This document shows positions 23,444-32,553 of a DNA stretch of 64,000 bases, in pieces. Position 1 is the stretch's first letter; each line of letters begins with the position of its first letter. This DNA is from Hyphomicrobiales bacterium (lineage in GTDB: Bacteria; Pseudomonadota; Alphaproteobacteria; Rhizobiales; Rhizobiaceae). The notes under the pieces were generated by a model. The model made no database searches, had not been told where the DNA came from, and saw nothing but the letters and a program-made list of their open reading frames with translations. The position numbers were made by a program, and so were the translations under genes. The DNA is taken from contig UBTA01000043.1 of assembly GCA_900468065.1 (NCBI GenBank), positions 23,548 to 87,547 on the forward strand. Direction: 5' to 3'.

Positions 23444-24643
23444 ATGTTGAATACGGCAAGCGGCAAAAACAATGAGACTTTGCGCTCGTTGATCTCTTCT
23501 GACGCCGAGGAACTGTCCCGCCAGTTGCGGGCGCACCAGCAGCGGACATTTCCGCCGACAGCTCAAAAGACCATTCGCCAGTTTATGCCTGCAGAAGCTG
23601 CCGATTTCATTGGTATCCATCAGGGCTACCTTCGCCAGATCGTCGCTGACGGGCATGGGCCTGAACCGCTGGCGAATGGCCGCCGCCAATATTCCGTGCA
23701 GGATATTGAAAATCTCCGTCACTTTCTCGACGAAGGGGGCAAGGGGCCTGGAAAGTACGTTCGCCACCGGCGCGCCGGTGAGAAGCTTCAGGTCATTTCG
23801 GTGATGAACTTCAAGGGCGGTTCCGGCAAGACGACGACATCGGCACATCTTGCACAGTTTCTCGCACTTCGCGGTTACCGGGTTTTGGCCATCGATCTCG
23901 ACCCACAGGCCTCGCTGTCGGCACTGTTCGGACACCAGCCCGAGTTGGATGTTGGCGAGAACGAGACGCTTTATGGTGCAATCCGTTACGACGCAGCAAG
24001 GCGCGACGTAACGGACATTGTGCGCGCAACCTACACGCCCAATCTTCATATCATTCCAGGCAATCTCGAGCTGATGGAGTTCGAGCATGAGACGCCGAAG
24101 GCTCTCGCCGGGCGGCACAAAACGGATTCGATGTTTTTTGCGCGCATCGGTGAATGCCTGGCCGAGATTGAAAGCGCCTATGACATCGTGGTCATCGATT
24201 GCCCGCCGCAACTGGGCTTTCTGACGCTATCGGCTCTGTGCGCTGCCACGGCCGTGCTGATTACCGTTCATCCGCAAATGCTCGATGTCATGTCGATGAG
24301 CCAGTTCTTGCACATGACGGGTGACCTCCTGTCGGTCGTCGAGGAGGCCGGCGGTTCCATGGACTATGATTGGATGCGATATCTGGTCACCCGCTATGAA
24401 CCCAATGATGGACCGCAGTCGCAGATGTCAGGTTTCATGAGATCCATTTTCGGAAATCGCGTGCTGGAAAACGCGATGCTGAAATCGACCGCCATCTCCG
24501 ATGCCGGCCTGACCAAACAGACACTTTATGAAGTCGAAAGAAGTCAATTTACCAGGGGAACGTACGATCGCGCGCTGGAATCTCTCACGGCGGTCAACAA
24601 CGAAATCGAAGATCTGGTCAAACGGACCTGGGGAAGGAAGTAA
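23444..24643 (+). CDS. repA: Plasmid partition ATPase RepA (ParA family)
   Basis: The 399-residue protein has the repABC RepA layout: a helical N-terminal DNA-binding part (RQFMPAEAADFIGIHQGYLRQIV, ending QYSVQDIENLRHF) and a ParA ATPase with the deviant Walker A FKGGSGKTT (about residues 123-131) and DLDPQASLSALFG. It moves replicon copies apart with RepB and parS and represses its own promoter in the family. RepB follows after two bases. RepC is missing downstream. Initiation signals before the ATG are modest. Confidence 0.94.
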   Translation: MLNTASGKNNETLRSLISSDAEELSRQLRAHQQRTFPPTAQKTIRQFMPAEAADFIGIHQGYLRQIVADGHGPEPLANGRRQYSVQDIENLRHFLDEGGKGPGKYVRHRRAGEKLQVISVMNFKGGSGKTTTSAHLAQFLALRGYRVLAIDLDPQASLSALFGHQPELDVGENETLYGAIRYDAARRDVTDIVRATYTPNLHIIPGNLELMEFEHETPKALAGRHKTDSMFFARIGECLAEIESAYDIVVIDCPPQLGFLTLSALCAATAVLITVHPQMLDVMSMSQFLHMTGDLLSVVEEAGGSMDYDWMRYLVTRYEPNDGPQSQMSGFMRSIFGNRVLENAMLKSTAISDAGLTKQTLYEVERSQFTRGTYDRALESLTAVNNEIEDLVKRTWGRK

Positions 24644-24645
24644 CA

Positions 24646-25671
24646 ATGGCTCGCAAGAATGTTTTCTCGCTCCCGCAGCCTGAAACGGGTTCGGCGGTCG
24701 AAGGCGAGCCGCCTTTTGCGAATTCGCGTCCCCTTGCAGGCTTTGAAAAGCCACTGAAGCGCGCCAGCCCTGTTGGGGCTATATCGCAGTCCCTGGGGGG
24801 TATCCACGAGAAGGCGCAGCGAGTCGATGCACTGGAGGAACAGCTTGCGCGCGGACAGTCGATTGTCGAGCTCGATCCCGCCGTAGTGGACAGTTCATTC
24901 GTTGTCGATCGGTTGGGTATCAGTTTCGAGGACCAGGAGATTCTTGTTGCCCAGATCCGCGATCATGGACAGCAAGTCCCCATCCTGGTTCGTCCGCATC
25001 CAGAAAGGGATGGACGTTTTCAGGTTGCCTATGGACACCGGCGTCTGGCGGCCATCCGCGAGATCGGCGGGACGGTCAAAGCGGTTATCCGGGACCTGAG
25101 CGACGAACAGTTGGTCGTTAGTCAGGGCCAGGAAAACAATGCGCGCACCGACCTGACATTCATCGAGCGGTCTTTTTTTGCGTCACGGCTGGAACAACGA
25201 AATTTCAGCCGCGACCTCATCATGTCGGCTCTCGGTGTGGACAAGGCGGCTCTCTCCAGAATGATCGCATTGGTCAACCGCCTGCCTGCGGAATTGATTG
25301 AAGCCATCGGCGCGGCTCCGGATTTCGGGCGCACACGCTGGGCCGAGCTTGCCGACCTGATCGAGGATGAGAGTAAGAAGGCGAAAGCCCTCAAGCTTGT
25401 CGTCGAACCTGGTTTTGGCAAGTTGAAATCGAACGAGCGCTTTCAGCTGGTCTATGATCAGCTACGTAAAATTCGCGACAAGGCAAGAACCTCTGTCTGG
25501 AAGACCGGCGTCGGCAAAAAGGCCGTGAAGATCTCTGAGACCGATGACCTGCTGAAACTGTCTTTTGATAAAACTGTTGAGCCGGACTTCGGGTCTTATA
25601 TCGAAGCCCGGCTCACCATGCTTTACGAAGAGTTCGTGCGGTCGAAAGAAACAGCAGCAACGGCGATCTGA
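24646..25671 (+). CDS. repB: Plasmid partition protein RepB (ParB family)
   Basis: The 341-residue centromere-binding protein has the ParB N-terminal CTPase region (ILVRPHPERDGRFQVAYGHRRLAA), the ENNARTDLTFIE box, a helix-turn-helix (NFSRDLIMSALGVDKAALSRMIALV) and the RepB-type C-terminal dimerisation part. AAGGAAG sits seven bases before its ATG, and repA ends two bases upstream, so the pair is coupled. In classical repABC operons a small antisense RNA gene and repC follow; here only 69 bp separate repB from a convergent GGDEF-EAL gene. Confidence 0.93.
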   Translation: MARKNVFSLPQPETGSAVEGEPPFANSRPLAGFEKPLKRASPVGAISQSLGGIHEKAQRVDALEEQLARGQSIVELDPAVVDSSFVVDRLGISFEDQEILVAQIRDHGQQVPILVRPHPERDGRFQVAYGHRRLAAIREIGGTVKAVIRDLSDEQLVVSQGQENNARTDLTFIERSFFASRLEQRNFSRDLIMSALGVDKAALSRMIALVNRLPAELIEAIGAAPDFGRTRWAELADLIEDESKKAKALKLVVEPGFGKLKSNERFQLVYDQLRKIRDKARTSVWKTGVGKKAVKISETDDLLKLSFDKTVEPDFGSYIEARLTMLYEEFVRSKETAATAI

Positions 25672-25740
25672 ACAGCGCAACGGGCCGGGCTTCGGCTGTG
25701 AACCCCCAATTGTCGAGACCGGCTCTATGCGTTGATCGCG

Positions 25741-27738
25741 CTATGCCGGTCTTCGCACACGCGATGCATGGTCGTCGACACGGGGTTTTGCCCGGAATTT
25801 TTCGGCCGGTGCCGGACGGCCGACGTGGAAACCTTGCACCTGATCGATGCGGAATTCGTGCATCAGAGCCAGCTGTTCGTCCGTTTCGACGCCTTCCACC
25901 AGAATCTTGTGGCCGCGGTTGCGCACGAGCCCGATAATATCCTGGAGCATGGCCTTGCCCCTCGGGGTATTGCTATCATGCAAGAATGAACGGTCGATTT
26001 TCACCGTGTCAAAATCGATCAGGCGAAGCCAGGAGAGGCCGGCAAAACCCGTTCCAAAATCGTCGAGCCATATCTTGATACCCAGTGTCTTCAGATCGCT
26101 GATGCATCGGAGGATATCGGAATTCATCTCCATCTCGAGACCTTCGGTGATCTCGAAGGCAAGCCTGCCGCCGGCAACGCCGGTTTCGCCCAAAATAGCA
26201 GCAACGGATGTTGCAAAACCGGGCGTCTTGAGCTGGATCGGGGAAACATTGACGCTGACAACGCGAACATGATTGTCGATCAGCAGCTCGGAACAAACCG
26301 TTCGGATCGCCCAGTATCCAAGATTTAGGATGGCGCCTGTTCGCTCGGCGATAGGAATGAACAGGCTGGGGGAAACAGACGTGCCATCGATCATCGTCAG
26401 GCGCATCAGAGCCTCGACAGCTTCGACATTGCCCGATGAGACATTGCGGATCGGTTGATAAACCAGCGACACCAGGTTTTGAGCCGTAGCGATCTTCAAA
26501 AGGGCGGCGACATTCTCGCTTTCGTCGCTGCTATGCGGATCGTTCGGGTCAAACAGCTTGATGCAGTTGCGCCCGCTTGCCTTTGCGCCGTACAAGGCGC
26601 GGTCTGCCTCATGGATGATCTTTTCCAGTTTCGTGCCGGCTTCGCTTCTGGTGAACGCGGCCCCGACGCTGACTGTGACGATCGACATGCCATCGCGGCG
26701 TTGCTGATGGAGCAGGCCCATTTTTTCCACCGTACAGCGGATGCTTTCCGCCAGTTCCGCGACCTCGTCTTGCGATGCCACACGCGCAAGCACGATGAAT
26801 TCTTCACCGCCGTAACGGCCGATTGAACCGTTATAAGGCTTGATCGATTCGGTGAGGACATCCGCCACCTGAATGAGGCAGCGATCACCCTCTTGATGGC
26901 CGTAGCAATCGTTGTATTTCTTGAAGAAATCGACATCGATAAGGATCGCTGTAAAGCGCGTACCGTAGGTCTGCCAGGCATTCCAGTAGTCACGCAATCT
27001 CTGATCGATCGCCCTGCGGTTCTCGAGGCCGGTTAGCGGATCGGTGTTGGACAAGCGTAGCAAGGCGTCGCCGCGTTCGGCAGCTTCCTTTTGCTGCAGG
27101 CGGGCCTCGATCGCGTTGAGGAAAACCTTGTAGCGTTCTCTGTTGAGCTTCCAGTTCACATAAGACGTGAACACGAAGCACGACACGCAGAAGGTGCCGA
27201 ACGCCAGCTTATAGGAGGGGTCGATCGGGGGGAACGACAGCAAGGCGGCAAAGAAAATCAGGAGGATGACGGCAGACGCCATCAGGGAAAGGCGGAACTG
27301 AAAGCTGAAGAACAGGTTGACGCTCATCATGAAAATGGCGCCGAAAACCATGTAATAGGAGATGCTCGGCGTATCAGCAGTCATCAGTGACGGATAGAGC
27401 CACCCTGCATAGGCGATGACCAAGGCCGTCGCGCAGGTTGCATCAATCGTGTCTGCACTGGCGTTCCAGCGGAACTGCAGCTCCAGCAGAATGAAAGCGA
27501 TCGTACCGATAACGAAGCGGGCAGAGATCACATATGGGGCAACGTCCGGAACCAACAGAATGTCGGTTACCGAAAACAGAAGATACACCGCAATGGCGAT
27601 CCACATTCCTTGCCGGGTATCTTGCCGTCGTGTGCTCTGGCCCTCGTCACGATAAAGAATGCGCAGTTCTGCCGACGCTGGCCTCGGCAGTTCAGCGTTG
27701 AGATCAATCTCTACTACGTCGGCAAGCGTGTGCTTCAT
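25741..27738 (-). CDS. GGDEF-EAL bifunctional cyclic-di-GMP enzyme, membrane-bound
   Basis: A 665-residue protein with an N-terminal membrane part of about six helices (IAIAVYLLFSVTDILLV onward), a diguanylate cyclase domain (RYGGEEFIVL, with LILIDVDFFKKYND-like metal loop) and an EAL phosphodiesterase domain (VEALMRL, FEITEGLEM, LDDFGTGFAGLSWL, VKIDRSF, VEGVETDEQ). Both active-site motifs look intact, so it may make or break cyclic-di-GMP. The ATG at 27738 begins a cytoplasmic lead-in; the longer frame to 27885 is unlikely. It converges on repB and diverges from the next gene. Confidence 0.92.
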   Translation of the reverse strand: MKHTLADVVEIDLNAELPRPASAELRILYRDEGQSTRRQDTRQGMWIAIAVYLLFSVTDILLVPDVAPYVISARFVIGTIAFILLELQFRWNASADTIDATCATALVIAYAGWLYPSLMTADTPSISYYMVFGAIFMMSVNLFFSFQFRLSLMASAVILLIFFAALLSFPPIDPSYKLAFGTFCVSCFVFTSYVNWKLNRERYKVFLNAIEARLQQKEAAERGDALLRLSNTDPLTGLENRRAIDQRLRDYWNAWQTYGTRFTAILIDVDFFKKYNDCYGHQEGDRCLIQVADVLTESIKPYNGSIGRYGGEEFIVLARVASQDEVAELAESIRCTVEKMGLLHQQRRDGMSIVTVSVGAAFTRSEAGTKLEKIIHEADRALYGAKASGRNCIKLFDPNDPHSSDESENVAALLKIATAQNLVSLVYQPIRNVSSGNVEAVEALMRLTMIDGTSVSPSLFIPIAERTGAILNLGYWAIRTVCSELLIDNHVRVVSVNVSPIQLKTPGFATSVAAILGETGVAGGRLAFEITEGLEMEMNSDILRCISDLKTLGIKIWLDDFGTGFAGLSWLRLIDFDTVKIDRSFLHDSNTPRGKAMLQDIIGLVRNRGHKILVEGVETDEQLALMHEFRIDQVQGFHVGRPAPAEKFRAKPRVDDHASRVRRPA

Positions 27739-28044
27739 GCACGTCCCATCGCGTTGCGTCTCATCCTCTTGAGTTCGAAGTCTCCGCCAGATGACTGGCC
27801 GTGCCCGAGGCATCCGTACCCGCAGAACGGATAGGCAGCCCACCAGGAAAAGGCAGCACTTTTGGGCACAGTATGGGACGTACATTAAGTTTTCCTGAAT
27901 TTGCAGAGGGCCGGCGCATTTGTTCGAGAGTCCCCACTGTTACGCGAGTGCGTTAACCATGCCATGCGGATACGTGCAATTTTGATTGGCACTGCACTCG
28001 TTTTTCCCCATAGTGTTAATGATCTATTAACGCATGAGGCTCGA
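27739..28044. other. Divergent promoter region with CtrA-type site
   Basis: About 300 bp between two divergent genes. A possible upstream extension of the methyltransferase-like frame exists (TTG at 27901), but it lacks homology-like sense. The CtrA-type box described separately lies near its right end. Confidence 0.5.
28016..28031. promoter_or_regulatory. CtrA-type binding site (TTAA-N7-TTAAC)
   Basis: TTAATGATCTATTAAC matches the alphaproteobacterial CtrA consensus TTAA-N7-TTAAC exactly, inside a wider GTTAAT-N5-ATTAAC palindrome. It ends 14 bp before the preferred GTG start of the methyltransferase-like gene, which suggests cell-cycle control. Confidence 0.5.
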
Positions 28045-29088
28045 GTGACCCAAATCAAGATTGCATTTGACGGCGAAAGCCTAATCACCCCAGCGGCCAT
28101 AACCTCCGAACTATCCTCCTCCAAGAACGATCTTCATTACGAGCAGCTTGCGACCGGCCGCGTAGAGGTCACACTTGCGCTGAAGATTGCACAACAACAG
28201 ATCCAGGAGGATCAGGACCCGGCGCTCATCATCCATCGCCTGATTGGCGCGCTTCACGAAACGCGCCGCAGATATCATCACAATGTCTGGCAGGAGCTGA
28301 TCCCGATCGTTCAAAACCACCCGGTCGCGGATTTCTTTCATGAGGATCCGTTCACGCGCTGGTCGTTCATGAAGCCGCGCGGTTATTCGGGCGATGCTCA
28401 GTTGATTGACTTCATCTACGGTCACCCCACGATTGCAGAGGAAATCGCCAAGGCGTCGCCACTCGGCAAGGAACTCTACGGCTACACCAGCCAGTCCCCG
28501 TCTCCGGTCGCAGTGCGTGAACGCCGAGATCTCCTGACGCGTTACGTCGACGAAATCGCGACCGAAAAAGGCCCAGGCACTGAAATCCTAACGGTGGCGG
28601 CCGGCCATCTGCGCGAGGCCGACAACTCGGCGGCCTTGCGGGAAAAGCGGATCAAGCGGTGGGTGGCTCTTGACCAGGATCCGCTCAGCGTCGGTTCGAT
28701 GGTACGCGACTTCAGCGGCACATGCGTCGAGGCGATGGACGGCTCCGTTCGCGGTTTGCTGACGAAATCGCACACGATCGGCAAGTTCGACTTCATCTAC
28801 GCGGCAGGTCTTTACGACTATCTTGCCGACAAGGTGGCGATCAAGCTGACCCAGACTTGCCTGGACATGCTGAAGCCGAACGGTGTGTTTCTGTTCGCGA
28901 ATTTCTCGCGCGACGTCGATGATGACGGCTACATGGAAACTTTCATGAACTGGGCGCTGTTGCTGCGTTCTGACGTGGAAATGTGGAATATCATCAACGC
29001 CAGCGCCGATCGCAATTCGATCGACGCGCGTGTCGAGTTCGGTGAAAACCGGCACATCGTTTACGGTATCATCCGTAAACATAACTAA
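28045..29088 (+). CDS. SAM-dependent methyltransferase-like protein
   Basis: A protein of about 347 residues with an N-terminal helical part (SWQELIPIV-like NVWQELIPIV, FTRWSFMKPRGYSGDAQLIDFIYG) and a C-terminal Rossmann methyltransferase (TEILTVAAGHLREAD, KRWVALDQDPLSVG, FDFIYAAGLYDYLAD, CLDMLKPNGVFLFANF). The glycine-rich SAM motif is AAGHLRE rather than GxGxG. Substrate unknown; relatives occur in fatty-acid methyl ester signalling loci, which is only suggestive. GTG 28045 with GAGG upstream is preferred over the TTG at 27901. A CtrA box lies just upstream. Confidence 0.7.
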   Translation: MTQIKIAFDGESLITPAAITSELSSSKNDLHYEQLATGRVEVTLALKIAQQQIQEDQDPALIIHRLIGALHETRRRYHHNVWQELIPIVQNHPVADFFHEDPFTRWSFMKPRGYSGDAQLIDFIYGHPTIAEEIAKASPLGKELYGYTSQSPSPVAVRERRDLLTRYVDEIATEKGPGTEILTVAAGHLREADNSAALREKRIKRWVALDQDPLSVGSMVRDFSGTCVEAMDGSVRGLLTKSHTIGKFDFIYAAGLYDYLADKVAIKLTQTCLDMLKPNGVFLFANFSRDVDDDGYMETFMNWALLLRSDVEMWNIINASADRNSIDARVEFGENRHIVYGIIRKHN

Positions 29089-29092
29089 GTTT

Positions 29093-29117
29093 CAGGGGGC
29101 GGCCTAACCGCCCCCTG
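29093..29117. terminator. Bidirectional terminator hairpin
   Basis: A 10-bp perfect stem CAGGGGGCGG/CCGCCCCCTG around a 5-base loop sits between the convergent methyltransferase-like and fuconate dehydratase genes. It lacks a long T run on either side but placement is ideal for terminating both. Confidence 0.7.
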
Positions 29118-29118
29118 C

Positions 29119-30396
29119 TCAACCCTTGAACAGGTATTGCTCGATCGAAGCCGCCTTCATCTCGATTGAGAAGCCTGATGCCTTCGGTGGCATATAGGCG
29201 GCGTTTTCGATGATGCACGGATCGAGAAAATGTTCGTGCAGGTGGTCGACATATTCGATCACCCGGCCCTCCTTGGTCCCAGACACGGCAACATAATCGA
29301 TCATCGACAGATGCTGGACATATTCGCACAGCCCGACACCACCGGCATGTGGCCAGACCGGCAGGTCATATTTTGCGGCGATCAGAAGAACCGCAAGCAC
29401 TTCGTTCAGGCCGCCCATGCGGCATGAATCGATCTGGACGATGTCGATCGCGCCCTCAGCAATGAACTGCTTGAACATGATGCGGTTCTGGCACATCTCG
29501 CCGGTCGCGACCTTGACGGCGCCAATGCCTGCGCGGATCTTGCGATGTCCGGCAACGTCGTCAGGACTGGTCGGTTCCTCGATGAAGAATGGCTTGGCGA
29601 AGGCGAGCTTGTTGACCCATTCGATCGCTTCGTTGACTTCCCAGACCTGGTTGGCATCGATCATCAGGTAACGATCGGGGCCGATGACGTCGCGGGCGAT
29701 GCGCAGGCGACGGATGTCGTCCGCCAAATCGCGGCCCACCTTCATTTTAATATGGTTGAAGCCGGCATCGATCGCTTCTTGGCAGAGACGGCGCAGTTTG
29801 TCATCGTCATAACCGAGCCAGCCGGCGGATGTCGTGTAGCAGGCATATCCTTCCGCCTCGAGCGTCGCGATGCGTTCGCCCTTGCCCGCCTCTGCACGCT
29901 TGAGAATGCCAACGGCCTCATCGCGGGTGATCACATCGGTCAGATAGCGGTAGTCGACAATATCGGCGATCTCCTCGGCCGGCATGTCTGCGATCAGCCG
30001 CCAGACGGGTTTGCCCGCCTGTTTGGCAAGCAGGTCCCACACGGCGTTGACGACAGCGCCGGTGGCAAGATGCATCGCACCCTTGTCCGGGCCGATCCAG
30101 CGGAGCTGGCTGTCGCCGGTCAGGTGGCGCCAGAATTTGCCGGGATGGGCAAGGATCTCGCCGAGTTGGGCGCCGATGACCAGGTGCTTCATCGCATTCA
30201 TGGCCGCACAGCAGATTTCGTTGCCACGGCCGATGGTGAAGGTTAGGCCGTGACCGGAGAGTCCGTCCGTGTCGGTATCGAGAATGACATAAGCTGCAGA
30301 ATAATCCGGATCGGGGTTCATCGCGTCCGAACCGTCCAGGCTTTGCGAGGTGGGGAAGCGCAGGTCGAAGACGCGGAGATCGGTGATACGGGTCAT
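29119..30396 (-). CDS. L-fuconate dehydratase (enolase superfamily)
   Basis: The 425-residue enzyme dehydrates L-fuconate to 2-keto-3-deoxy-L-fuconate. It has the mandelate racemase subgroup features: KxK base motif (HIKMKVG), metal ligands in MIDANQ, FIEEPTSPDD and TGEMCQN, and the late His in WPHAGG. The N-terminus (ITDLRVFDLRFPTS, DGSDAMNPDPDYSAAYV) matches fuconate dehydratases closely. It is the last gene of a long minus-strand sugar operon and precedes no further sugar genes. Mg-dependent, cytoplasmic. Confidence 0.9.
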   Translation of the reverse strand: MTRITDLRVFDLRFPTSQSLDGSDAMNPDPDYSAAYVILDTDTDGLSGHGLTFTIGRGNEICCAAMNAMKHLVIGAQLGEILAHPGKFWRHLTGDSQLRWIGPDKGAMHLATGAVVNAVWDLLAKQAGKPVWRLIADMPAEEIADIVDYRYLTDVITRDEAVGILKRAEAGKGERIATLEAEGYACYTTSAGWLGYDDDKLRRLCQEAIDAGFNHIKMKVGRDLADDIRRLRIARDVIGPDRYLMIDANQVWEVNEAIEWVNKLAFAKPFFIEEPTSPDDVAGHRKIRAGIGAVKVATGEMCQNRIMFKQFIAEGAIDIVQIDSCRMGGLNEVLAVLLIAAKYDLPVWPHAGGVGLCEYVQHLSMIDYVAVSGTKEGRVIEYVDHLHEHFLDPCIIENAAYMPPKASGFSIEMKAASIEQYLFKG

Positions 30397-30484
30397 GGGT
30401 TTGCTCCGAAAAGTATGGGCGGCAGGCTGTGGTCAGGGGATTATGAATTGGCCGGTGCAGAGAAGCCCCGCATCGGCCAACCCG

Positions 30485-31330
30485 TTAGATATCTGCTCGC
30501 GTGGTCTGCTTCTGGCTGCCGAGGCCCTCGATACCGAGTTCAACCACATCGCCGGGTTTCAGGTAGCGCGGCGGCTTCATGCCCATGCCGACGCCGGGTG
30601 GCGTGCCGGTGGAGATGATGTCGCCGGGATGCAGCGACATGAACTGGCTGAGATAGGACACGAGGAAGGCAGCGCCATAGACCATGGTCCTTGTCGTGCC
30701 GTTCTGTACGGTTTCGCCGTTGACTTTCAGCCAGAGCCCAAGGTTCTGCGGATCGGCGACTTCGTCCTTCGTCACCAGCCAGGGGCCGATCGGACCGAAC
30801 GTGTCGCAGGACTTGCCCTTGGTCCACTGGCCGGAACGCTCGATCTGGAAGGCGCGTTCGGAAACGTCGTGGACGGTGCAATAGCCGGCTACATAATCGA
30901 GAGCGTCGGCTTCGGAGACATATTTGGCAGTCTTGCCGATGACCACACCGAGTTCGACTTCCCAGTCGGTCTTTTCCGAACCGCGCGGGATCAACAGATC
31001 ATCATTCGGGCCGACGATTGCCGAGGTTGCCTTCATGAAAACGACGGGTTCCGGCGGAACGGCCATGCCGGATTCGGCCGCATGGTCGGCATAGTTGAGG
31101 CCGATGCATATGAATTTTCCGATGCCGGTGACGCAAGGGCCGATGCGCGGCGTACCGGCGACGACCGGCAGGCTTGCCGGATCGAGCTTTGCCAGCGCGG
31201 CAAGTGCTGCGGGATCGATATCCTTGCCGCCAATATCAGAAACATGGGCGGAAAGGTCGCGGATTGCGCCGTCAGCGTCGAGGATGGCCGGCTTTTCAGC
31301 GCCCGGTGCGCCATAGCGAAGAAGTTTCAT
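30485..31330 (-). CDS. Fumarylacetoacetate hydrolase-family 2,4-diketo-3-deoxy-L-fuconate hydrolase
   Basis: A 281-residue FAH-fold enzyme with IGLNYADHAAE, PVVFMKATSAIVGPND, WEVELGVVIG (metal-binding E-x-E) and IISTGTPPGVGMGMKPP. In the non-phosphorylated L-fucose route this family splits the diketo acid to pyruvate and L-lactate. The assignment depends on neighbours: the fuconate dehydratase and the ketodeoxy-fuconate dehydrogenase flank it. It is 24 bp from the SDR gene upstream. Confidence 0.87.
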   Translation of the reverse strand: MKLLRYGAPGAEKPAILDADGAIRDLSAHVSDIGGKDIDPAALAALAKLDPASLPVVAGTPRIGPCVTGIGKFICIGLNYADHAAESGMAVPPEPVVFMKATSAIVGPNDDLLIPRGSEKTDWEVELGVVIGKTAKYVSEADALDYVAGYCTVHDVSERAFQIERSGQWTKGKSCDTFGPIGPWLVTKDEVADPQNLGLWLKVNGETVQNGTTRTMVYGAAFLVSYLSQFMSLHPGDIISTGTPPGVGMGMKPPRYLKPGDVVELGIEGLGSQKQTTRADI

Positions 31331-31354
31331 TGATGTGTGTCCTGTTTCAAGGCG

Positions 31355-32089
31355 TCAGATCGTCCAGCCACCGTCGATGGCGTAGGCCTGGCCGGTCGTG
31401 TAGGTGGCACCGGCGAGATAGACAGCGAGGTCGGCGATCTCTTCCGGCGTGCCGAGCCGGCCCATCGGCTGGCGGGCGATGAAGGCGGCGCGGGCGGTAT
31501 CGTAGTCGCCCTGCGAACGCATGCGCTCCTGCAGTGACGGGCTTTCGACGGTGCCGGGGCAAATGGCGTTGCAACGGATGCCCTGAGCGACATAATCGGC
31601 AGCAACGGCCTTGGTCAGGCCGATGACGGCAGCCTTGGTAACCCCGTAGGCGAAGCGGTTTGGTACACCCTTGATGCTGGAGGCGACCGACGACATGTTG
31701 ACGATGGAACCGTCGCCGCGCGCCAGCATGCCGGGCAGAACGGCGCGGATGGTGCGGATCATCGCCTTGACGTTGAGATCGAAGGCGAATTCGAGATCGC
31801 TATCCTTCATCTCCAGCACCGATCCGCCGTGGACGACGCCGGCACAATTGAACAGTACATCTATGTCGCCGATTTCAGCGACCAGCGTCGAAACCGCCTC
31901 GGCCTCCAGCACATTGAGAATGTGGGTTGAGATGCCTGGCTCCTTGGTCAGGTTGGAGAGGGCCTCGGCGTTGATGTCGGTGGCGTGGACAATGGCGCCC
32001 GCGCGGGCGAAGGCGAGGGCCGAGGCCTGGCCTATGCCTTGTGCCGCAGCGGTGATCAGGACTATCTTGCCGGTCAGATTGGCGGTCAT
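31355..32089 (-). CDS. SDR, 2-keto-3-deoxy-L-fuconate dehydrogenase
   Basis: The 244-residue classical SDR has the TGxxxGxG-like ITAAAQGIGQ motif, NCAG around residue 82, catalytic Ser in NMSSVASS and YGVTKAAV (YxxxK), then the CPGTVESPS loop. In this setting it most likely oxidises 2-keto-3-deoxy-L-fuconate to the 2,4-diketo acid with NAD. Another SDR role, L-fucose dehydrogenase, cannot be excluded. It is between the MaoC and FAH genes in the same operon. Confidence 0.85.
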   Translation of the reverse strand: MTANLTGKIVLITAAAQGIGQASALAFARAGAIVHATDINAEALSNLTKEPGISTHILNVLEAEAVSTLVAEIGDIDVLFNCAGVVHGGSVLEMKDSDLEFAFDLNVKAMIRTIRAVLPGMLARGDGSIVNMSSVASSIKGVPNRFAYGVTKAAVIGLTKAVAADYVAQGIRCNAICPGTVESPSLQERMRSQGDYDTARAAFIARQPMGRLGTPEEIADLAVYLAGATYTTGQAYAIDGGWTI

Positions 32090-32103
32090 GTCATTAGCCT
32101 CTT

Positions 32104-32553
32104 TTAGGTTTTCTTGCGTTCGACGATAAGAATGTGATCGGCGGCGAGCACGACGTCATCGCGCTGATTGATGACTTCGCAGCGTTCGGTGACGCGGCCG
32201 GATGCCGGCCGCTTCGGGTCGTCGTCTTTGGCTGCGATCGTTACGCGCGTGCGGATCGTATCACCAATGTGGACGGGACGGACAAACCGCAATCGGTCAT
32301 AGCCATAAGAAAACGCGACCGGATTGATCAGGGACGCAGTCAGACCGACGCCGATGGAAAAGATCATCGTGCCATGGGCGATGCGTTGGCCGCCTGGCAA
32401 GGTCTTGGCGAATTCGGCATCCATGTGATGCGGAAAGAAATCGCCGGTATGACCGGCATGAACGACGAAATCGGTCTCGGTGATCGTTCGGCCGGTGGTC
32501 AGCCGGACGGAGCCGAGTTCGTAGTCTTCGAAATGGATGATCTGTTCGCTCAT
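32104..32553 (-). CDS. MaoC-family dehydratase
   Basis: A 149-residue hot-dog-fold protein with the MaoC markers [23 protein letters not shown] and the [15 protein letters not shown] segment. MaoC proteins hydrate enoyl-CoA or related thioesters, but single-domain members in sugar operons have no proven role. Its ATG overlaps the stop of the upstream oxidoreductase gene (ATGA), so it is translationally coupled. A second MaoC lies at 43.5 kb. Confidence 0.85.
   Translation of the reverse strand: MSEQIIHFEDYELGSVRLTTGRTITETDFVVHAGHTGDFFPHHMDAEFAKTLPGGQRIAHGTMIFSIGVGLTASLINPVAFSYGYDRLRFVRPVHIGDTIRTRVTIAAKDDDPKRPASGRVTERCEVINQRDDVVLAADHILIVERKKT

Noticed and set aside
25672..25740. Possible antisense ctRNA gene after repB
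   Set aside because: The gap is only 69 bp and shows just a weak hairpin, so a full ctRNA with promoter and terminator is unlikely.
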